From: Paragonimus westermani
Taxonomy: Eukaryota > Platyhelminthes > Trematoda > Plagiorchiida > Troglotrematidae
Direction of reading: 5' to 3'
Length of the DNA stretch: 64,000 bases
NCBI GenBank assembly: GCA_008508345.1
Contig: QNGE01000756.1
Location: forward strand, 134,702 to 198,701
The number at the start of each line of letters is the position of its first letter. Position 1 is the first letter of the stretch. The notes beneath the pieces were generated by a model. It was not told where the DNA came from, made no database searches, and saw nothing but the letters and a program-made list of their open reading frames with translations. Positions 57,786-64,000 of this stretch are shown piece by piece. A program made the position numbers and the translations under genes.

Positions 57786-57791
57786 ATTAAA
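57786..57791 (+). promoter_or_regulatory. candidate poly(A) signal (ATTAAA)
   Basis: The common ATTAAA variant, 50 bases after the stop of the exon at 57467-57736, followed by gtgatcagtctt. Confidence 0.4.
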
Positions 57792-58428
57792 GTGATCAGT
57801 CTTAGCAACTGGTAGAACAGTAGCTGCAAAGCGAATCCGTTTCCGGATATTTATCAGTCAAACTTGTACTCGTACCTCCTTCACCGTGGTGCTTTCTCCT
57901 TAAGATTCGATGATTTAGCTTTATACTGGTCATAACAAAATGGATTTTACTTCAGGTTGCATTGAAGTATGATTCCTTAGCGTCTACACACACATACACA
58001 CTCATACCGTCTCAGCTGTTATAGTTCCGCTCATAAGTTTATCGAAGGGTCTTTTATTCCTGAATAGAACCATAAAAGTTTTCGTAATGTATTCAAAAGA
58101 CTGCCCTGAAAATCCGGGTGGATGATGAAATTATTCGGGCAGCAAGTGACCGAACGATTGCGTCCGATATTGCCCCATACCTAGTTTGACTACTGATCAT
58201 AGTGGCCCCGTGGTTGAGAACACAGCTAATAAAATTATTTCGAATGATTCACATTCATGCTGAGGTATTGATTTACAGTGTTTCTGCACAAACTGAATGA
58301 AATTCATGTGAATAATTTTCTTTGCTTTTTCACTTCGTATCTATTTATTACAATGGACAAGGGTTACAAAATAGAAAGCTTCCTTATCCGTCCATGTGTT
58401 CAATAAACAAGGAGGTTAGACTACCATT
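57792..58428. other. unassigned stretch
   Basis: Nothing recognised. Confidence 0.4.
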
Positions 58429-58946
58429 CTATAGATGTGTAACTTCAGCCAATCGAATGCGAACAACAGAAAACGTGCATGTATATAAATCGGCGGATAT
58501 ACTATGGCTGGTACACCAGATAGTGAGAGTAGACCTGGAAGAAGTATTACGACAAAAAAGTGTTTTTCGCTCATCTATAACCGGAAGATAATGTATGCTA
58601 ACCGTTCGAAAGGTGGTGCTCATGAGGAATTCCACCATTCTATAAAGAGAAAGGAACCGCAGAGGCAGTAATATTTGACTCCACTTTCTTGATAAGAATC
58701 CACGACTCCTGGAATAACTTACCCATGGCCACTTGGAGCCGTCCGTGGGTGGCAGGTACAACCATATCGGCGAAATGCAAACAGTGTTCGAGTGAAAGAA
58801 TCTAAATTACAAGTTCCACCGAATATGTTTGAAATGTGGCCTCGAAGATGCTGCTTGAAAAAGTGTAGGATAGGATAAAGTAAAGTCGTGACTGTATTGG
58901 CGTAAAACTTGCTTGTGAATCGCAATTGATTGCTACCTTTCACCAT
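58429..58946 (-). CDS. two-exon gene model, about 144-residue unknown protein
   Basis: Exon 1 runs from ATG at 58946 to 58723 (224 bases). The donor is CCATGG|GTAAGT, a near-perfect match to the animal consensus. The 83-base intron (58722-58640) ends in a strong acceptor, cctttctctttatag. Exon 2 (58639-58429, 211 bases) continues in the right phase to a stop codon at 58429-58431. The coding length is 435 bases, exactly divisible by three. The product begins MVKGSNQLRFTSKFYANTVT, has several Cys, and matches no family I recognise. No poly(A) signal was identified. The internal consistency is the evidence; chance agreement is possible because the second frame is also open across the intron. Confidence 0.38.
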
Positions 58947-60214
58947 CGCGTCATCGAATCAACGGTCTAAGTAGTCTCCATTGAAAAAGTGTTAATTGAA
59001 GTCTAACCCATTAACTAAAATATGATACCATTTCACTTGTTGTCTCCCGTTCTTACTCTTACATTGACATCAAGCGTTCTCCAAAAATGCTTTATTAACA
59101 GGCTTATGATAATTCTGTCGGCAGCGTATAAGATATCGGTTTTAACAAACGCAACGGCTTCTCAACATGAACAGTGTACTTAGGACGTGAAATAGCGAAG
59201 GACTGAATTGTGCTGTTCGTGTTAACACGAATCCGATTGAGAATGTTTCTCCAAATAAGTGTGCCTCTAACCCATTAACAGTTAGGCAGGGTTAAACAAA
59301 TAGCCCAAAACTCGCTCCCCGTCAACTCAGATCAAACGGCACCTTCCGAAATTGCCAAACTAAAGGTAAGTAATGAATTAGTACAAGCCCAAGTCTAGTT
59401 TCGCTATAGAAAACCCAGAAAGCCTGGAGCTGTTGACACCATTCACTGTATTACCATATTATCTAGATAGCGATACATAAACCAGTTGGTCACATGGAGT
59501 TCTCTTGACATTGCAGTCTCACACTCCCTTCTTGCTTGACAACTGTCGGACCAACGACAGCAGGGTAATCAGGACACGCTTCTTTGCCCGAATTTCGACC
59601 GTTCTGACAAGTAACTATAACTCATCGGCTGCTCCGCAACATAGGTCAGCATACAAGCCTTTATCTAGCATTTCCACATACATATTTCATGTTTGGTCTT
59701 ACTGCTGTTATTGTCTTACTGGTGTTACCTTCTAAAAGTTGAAGCCATGGAGAAATGATTACAATACCTCTCACAAAGGAATCTATTAGTATACTCGAAG
59801 TCCACTATCTTGTGTCCCAATTAATTGTCGAGATGATGTCATCAACTTTTCATAAACCGCCTTTAATCAGCTAGCTGACAGTGTCTCTCACGAACAGTGA
59901 TTTAGTCTTTATGCGTGTAAATGCATGTCCGAGGATTAAGGGAGCGACTGTGTAATAAAAAAGAGATAGCCGGTTGATTCAGCCATAGCGATGTTTCTGA
60001 CTCGAAACACAGCAGATTACTCTGTTAGAACGAGTAGGCTACGATCGACTGAATATCGGTTTCATCAGCTCATTCTTGCTCGCATGATGCCCTCATCCTA
60101 CTGAAGACAACTGGAGCAGTCACACGATTGCTACTAGCCATGCTGAATCCCATATATTTTGCATCTAAAGAAAATACGCTAATCTCAAGGACCTTACAAG
60201 GATTGTGTAACAAG
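58947..60214. other. unassigned stretch
   Basis: A short plus-strand frame (59505-59735) has no domain. Nothing else. Confidence 0.4.
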
Positions 60215-60295
60215 TTATTTTGTGTACATTATTATATTATGTACTGTATATTATATAAAATATATTATATTATTATATTATTATTTTGTGAATAT
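60215..60295. repeat. AT-rich low-complexity tract (ATT/TATA)
   Basis: Repeating attatatt and tatattata units, interrupted once by gtactgt. Confidence 0.85.
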
Positions 60296-61819
60296 CAACG
60301 AAGTACACTAATAACTTAATGTATGGTATGGTTAAACACTGTAAGAGTTCAGATTGGTAAATAGAATAACGGTAAGTGACGCACTGTCATATAGTGTTTC
60401 TTCGAAATACGTGATACAGGTCTAATGGAACCTAGAGGCTTTTGATTCGACTAGGCCAAGTTTTTTGGTCCGTGTTTTCACCGGAATCGACCCTACTGTG
60501 CCCATCCGCAGGCTGGTATAATCTTTTTCAGCAGAAGGTCGCACCTGGTGCAGAATAGTCTGTTCTAGCATTGTTTCTGGGTCTTACGTTCTATAATTTC
60601 TATAGTCCAATGATCCTTAAATCACAAACATGGGAAGCATTTCTGCTCCAGTGGAAAGATTATTTGACTGTCCGACGAGTTGCTTCCTACTCTATGAAAA
60701 ACGGTTGACATTTTAAATCAGACGTTTAAAAATCTCCTGAATAAGTGGCAGGAAGGCGGCAAAAATGACCGCTGACGCTGAGTTGACATGTATTTATCAA
60801 GACGATCGTCAAGTTTGATAGCGGTGAAAGAGAAATGAGATTGTTCCTGGAATACTTCCATACTGATCGTTACCTGCAAGCAAAATTGGTTGAGCCTTCA
60901 GATAGGATCATTTGGTCGTGCTTACTATGAATTCATTGCCACAGTAGTCAACATGGTTGCCATACGAATGCTTAACGAGAGTTGAAATTCCGATCACAAC
61001 CGGGGTATACACTCGGATTGAGCTCTAACAGGAGATAATTCGGAGAATAGTGTCTTCTAAAAAAAGATCCGGTTAGAAATTTCCCCTTGAATTTGAAAAC
61101 TACAGTCAAATGTGAATGTTATTCAACTTGAAATTTCCACTCTCCTCAATGTGGTTCAGATCTGACGAAAGCATTGACCAAACAACAAGTGCACTTGTTC
61201 ACGCCGGATGTGGATGGTGGGGTAAGTAAAATATGTGGCCAATTTCTGTCTATATTTGTCCAGCTCTGAATCTTCTTTCTCAGCAATCCAACGTGAACTT
61301 TTGCTTAAATCACTGCTTCATTTTGGTTTGAACACTCCATTTTCAGAACGTCTGGTCAACAAGCGTCTTTCATAAAATTTCGGCTTCCTGACAGTCCAGT
61401 ATCCTAAAACTCCATTCTGAGCCAACTTGCCAAATCGCGGTTTCGGCTAGTTCGTTAGGGATCCAAGCACCAACACTGACATACGTTTGCGAAAAATATT
61501 TTGAAGTGGATGACTGTTCCGTTTCTAAGCGGCAACCAGTTTTTGCTCACATGCTTTGCCCCTAAAATTTGATGTGTGAAGTATGAAAGCGTTAGATATG
61601 GCAACCATTTAATGTACAGTCTAGTTTTCACGTGAAGCTCTTCCTTACACTGCCGCCACGCCGCCCTTTTCCACAGATAGACCACATAACATCTCCATAT
61701 ACTGCACCGTCCAACACTGAAAATGTTACCTCCGAATGAACATCCTCCAAGCGCTCAGGACTCATCCAAATTAACCTCTTTACCGTTTCCTGGTCAGTGA
61801 TTTTTAAAATATACAGTGG
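60296..61819. other. unassigned stretch
   Basis: The minus-strand frame 61685-61455 (76 codons) has no recognised domain. Otherwise nothing. Confidence 0.4.
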
Positions 61820-62030
61820 TCATGGTTGGCGGCATCCGATTCGGATTAGCCTGTCACAGTGACCGAAGCCAAAGGACGCCTGCGCTTAGCCATCAATGCA
61901 ATTGGCTTGCGCTGCACCAATTGCAGTTCCACCAACACACCACATATCCAGTGTAAACCCGAAGGAATAAGACCGGGAGGTGTGCCAGTGGGGCCTTTCT
62001 GTCCAGCCGGCCAATGCTGGTTAGCCACTT
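61820..62030 (+). other. GC-richer block, open in several frames
   Basis: Between 61820 and 62030 the base composition is visibly more GC-rich. One plus-strand frame reads a Cys-rich stretch (LRCTNCSSTNTPHIQCKPEG, then FCPAGQCWLAT and TGA). That pattern faintly recalls the start of a Ly6-type domain (LxCxxC), but the frame is preceded by a TAG and has no clear acceptor. A second plus frame from ATG 61820 and a minus frame are open too. I cannot say which, if any, is coding. Confidence 0.25.
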
Positions 62031-62212
62031 GATTGGCTAATAAGGAAAGGAAACTCTTATCTCTCGGAAACTACACAGAGAGGCTGCAATGACGAGATCT
62101 ACACTGAGAAGAAAGATTTTTGAAGTGTAATACAAGAAGCGCTGCATTATGGGAGTGTAGGTTAGTGCATCCCAGAGAAGATAAGGATGAAAAGTAAAGT
62201 TCTCATTGAACT
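62031..62212. other. short unassigned interval
   Basis: Nothing recognised. Confidence 0.4.
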
Positions 62213-62635
62213 ATGAAAAGCCAGACAGATCATTCATCATACAATACACCAACAAAGCCGAAGAAAAGAATGTATGGACGGCCACAGCCACTCACGCATC
62301 TGCATTTTGTCTGGCTGCTCCCCATCGGCCAATCTGACAAGGTTGAACCCGCAAGGACCGAAGTTACAGTCAGCACAGCCCTCCGGATCAAAACAGCACG
62401 CAAGCCTGACCACCACGCCAAGGTAGCAGTGGTCATAAACACTCATGCACTGGCTTGGCTTGTCACTAAACTGATTCCTGTTTTTGCTGTCCTGATAGAA
62501 AAATGGACTGAGATGGTCAGAACAAGAGAGACTGGAAGAATTAATGACTTCTGTGAGTACGACAAACTTGTTAAAATAACATTAACCGGACTTGATGAGG
62601 AGGCATCTTTAAGGGCCTTTTGTTTGCCTGACTAA
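62213..62635 (+). CDS. ATG-started frame, 140 codons, unknown
   Basis: ATG at 62213, TAA-terminated at 62635. It is the longest true-ATG single frame outside transposons. The N-terminal third is basic and Pro/Lys-rich (NTPTKPKKRMYGRPQPLTHL), followed by a hydrophobic segment (WLVTKLIPVFAVLIEKW) and an acidic end (LTGLDEEASLRAF). It has no signal peptide. The antisense frames are also open for about 70 codons in the first half, which lowers confidence. No family recognised; it could be a host exon or part of a retroelement gag-like ORF, neither of which I can prove. Confidence 0.32.
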   Translation: MKSQTDHSSYNTPTKPKKRMYGRPQPLTHLHFVWLLPIGQSDKVEPARTEVTVSTALRIKTARKPDHHAKVAVVINTHALAWLVTKLIPVFAVLIEKWTEMVRTRETGRINDFCEYDKLVKITLTGLDEEASLRAFCLPD

Positions 62636-64000
62636 CACCAGGGGCTGGAAACAATTGAGTTGAGTAACTTCTCTAAGCATCGATCAAACATTTCTAGATG
62701 ACCGAGTCTTACGTTATGCCAGCGATGGTTTTAAAGCTGTGGCTCGCGGAAGACAAATTCCGGTATCTTCCGCCCGGTATTTCTAATCTGACTCTGTTTT
62801 AGGTAAAGAACCCCGGGAAATCACTTTCCGAAAGCCCTTAATTGATGAAAAGCTGTTTCCTTCTAAGTAATTATTGACAGAGATGTTGTCTGAGGAAAGT
62901 GGATGCAATGCTTCCACAATAATTGGCAATGCTGCCCGTAAAAACTAGCGCAAGAGAAACAACTGTCGGCATGTTTGTCGCTACCAGGGTAACAACAATG
63001 ATTGTGAACTCTGACCGCTAGCTCATTTAACTTATACTGACCTATAAATGGTCTGTGGTATGCACTGGTGAATACGTAACGAAATCTGTGGAGACAAATC
63101 ATACAACATATGCTTATTGTGTTGTTTGTTAATGTTTTACTAGTTTCTTCAAGTTTCGTTGTTAGTCAAATACATGGATGTCAGCTACTCTCGTTTATGA
63201 ACAAACCAGACCATCATGTCATAGTGTGTCGTACGCCAAGCAACCAAAGTCAGCAGGTGAATTACTTTCTTCTGTTGTACTATGTAACATCATCACGACT
63301 GTGTCAAACAGATCAGTTTTGTCCTTCATCTTTTGGTATGACATTCTAAAGTCTCTGGTTTCGACTTGAACCAATTAAACTTACTAAATTTCCCATATGT
63401 AGAATAGTAAGTCACGTTGAAATATCTCTCTCGTGTACTCTGTTTAAGCTTTGAACGAATATCTTACAGTATCATACGAAACGGTCAAAGTTGCATACTT
63501 GAAGTACAGTTAACTTTACCCATCAATATTACTGAGACGCCTACGGTATAGCGATTAGACCCTCAATCTTGGGGGAGTTTTTATCCATAATCTTGAAAAT
63601 AGCCTACTTGTACACAGCATTAAACAACCGAAGGTCAACAATCCACACGTACTCTGTGAAGATGAGACGGAAGTGAGTCAGTTTGTTGTGGTCTTCGTTT
63701 GTTGCTAAGAGGAAAATTGTTCCACCTATTCATCAAAACAATGAAATGGCAAGTGTTCTGAGATGTCAACATTCTGTTTATTCTCGTCGATTACATACCA
63801 AAAACTTTGGTCAAGTGCACGACATCAATGAAAGATAAACTGTGGAATGTCTTACTTTTCTAGGCATTTTAACATAAGGGGGAAAGGACGGTACCCTGTA
63901 AAACAACGTTCATCAAAGGCAAATGTGGTTTGATAGGTCTACCCGCCTACACATTGTAGTACCCTAAAGGTACGAGCGGAAGTACACGGGGTGGAGACAA
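62636..64000. other. unassigned stretch
   Basis: Frames at 63102-62863 (minus) and 63110-63349/63178-63369 (plus, overlapping) have no known domain. The window ends without an identifiable feature. Confidence 0.4.

Noticed and set aside
62230..62446. Two antisense frames opposite 62213-62635
   Set aside because: Shorter than the plus-strand ATG frame, overlapping each other, and with no features of their own.
1..64000. CRISPR arrays, rRNA genes, bacterial operons, spliced-leader RNA gene
   Set aside because: None seen: no regularly spaced repeats, no rRNA-like conserved blocks, no ribosome-binding-site-led gene clusters, and no sequence I could match to a known flatworm spliced leader.

Overview
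This window looks eukaryotic and is AT-rich, sparse in genes and full of decayed retroelements. I see no bacterial operon structure. The mix of elements (RTE-like LINEs ending in GAT/GATGAT tails, a CR1/Jockey-type LINE, a Penelope-like element, Ty3/Gypsy elements, tRNA-like SINEs), short GT-AG introns and an Sp-family zinc-finger gene fits a flatworm, most likely a digenean trematode. The organism is my inference; nothing in the sequence proves it.

Layout. 0-5.7 kb: candidate exons (1371-1852, 2915-3367) and a minus-strand RTE-like LINE fragment (4270-4665). 5.7-10.35 kb: two different Ty3/Gypsy relics facing each other, a plus-strand integrase with 3' LTR (5740-7188) and a minus-strand protease-RT-RNase H-integrase pol (10345-7640) with a probable 3' LTR ending at 7603. 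10.96-11.7 kb: C-terminal part of a CR1/Jockey-type reverse transcriptase. 13.56-14.63 kb: a Penelope-like element with RT and GIY-YIG remnants. 14.6-22.2 kb: several unassigned exon candidates, the best at 14994-15266, 18897-19199, 19512-19780 and 21767-22151. 23.2-24.8 kb: the one confidently identified host gene, the last exon of an Sp/KLF-type transcription factor on the minus strand, preceded by a 3' splice site. 25.8-50.7 kb: copies of a composite SINE-like repeat of about 400 bp, a long RTE-like RT relic (30168-31215, minus), an assembly gap of 110 N (36884-36993) inside another LINE, and several unassigned ORFs or terminal exons. 51.36-51.64 kb: an insertion made largely of a perfect 94-bp inverted repeat, flanked by a 12-bp direct repeat. 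52.7-64 kb: repeat fragments, a LINE 3' tail, a terminal-exon candidate with a poly(A) signal (57467-57791) and a fully consistent two-exon gene model (58946-58429, minus).

Most sequence outside these features is intron or intergenic DNA in which I recognise nothing. The genes do not form a pathway. The window is best read as a host transcription-factor locus, plus parts of other multi-exon genes, embedded in layers of old and a few young transposon insertions.
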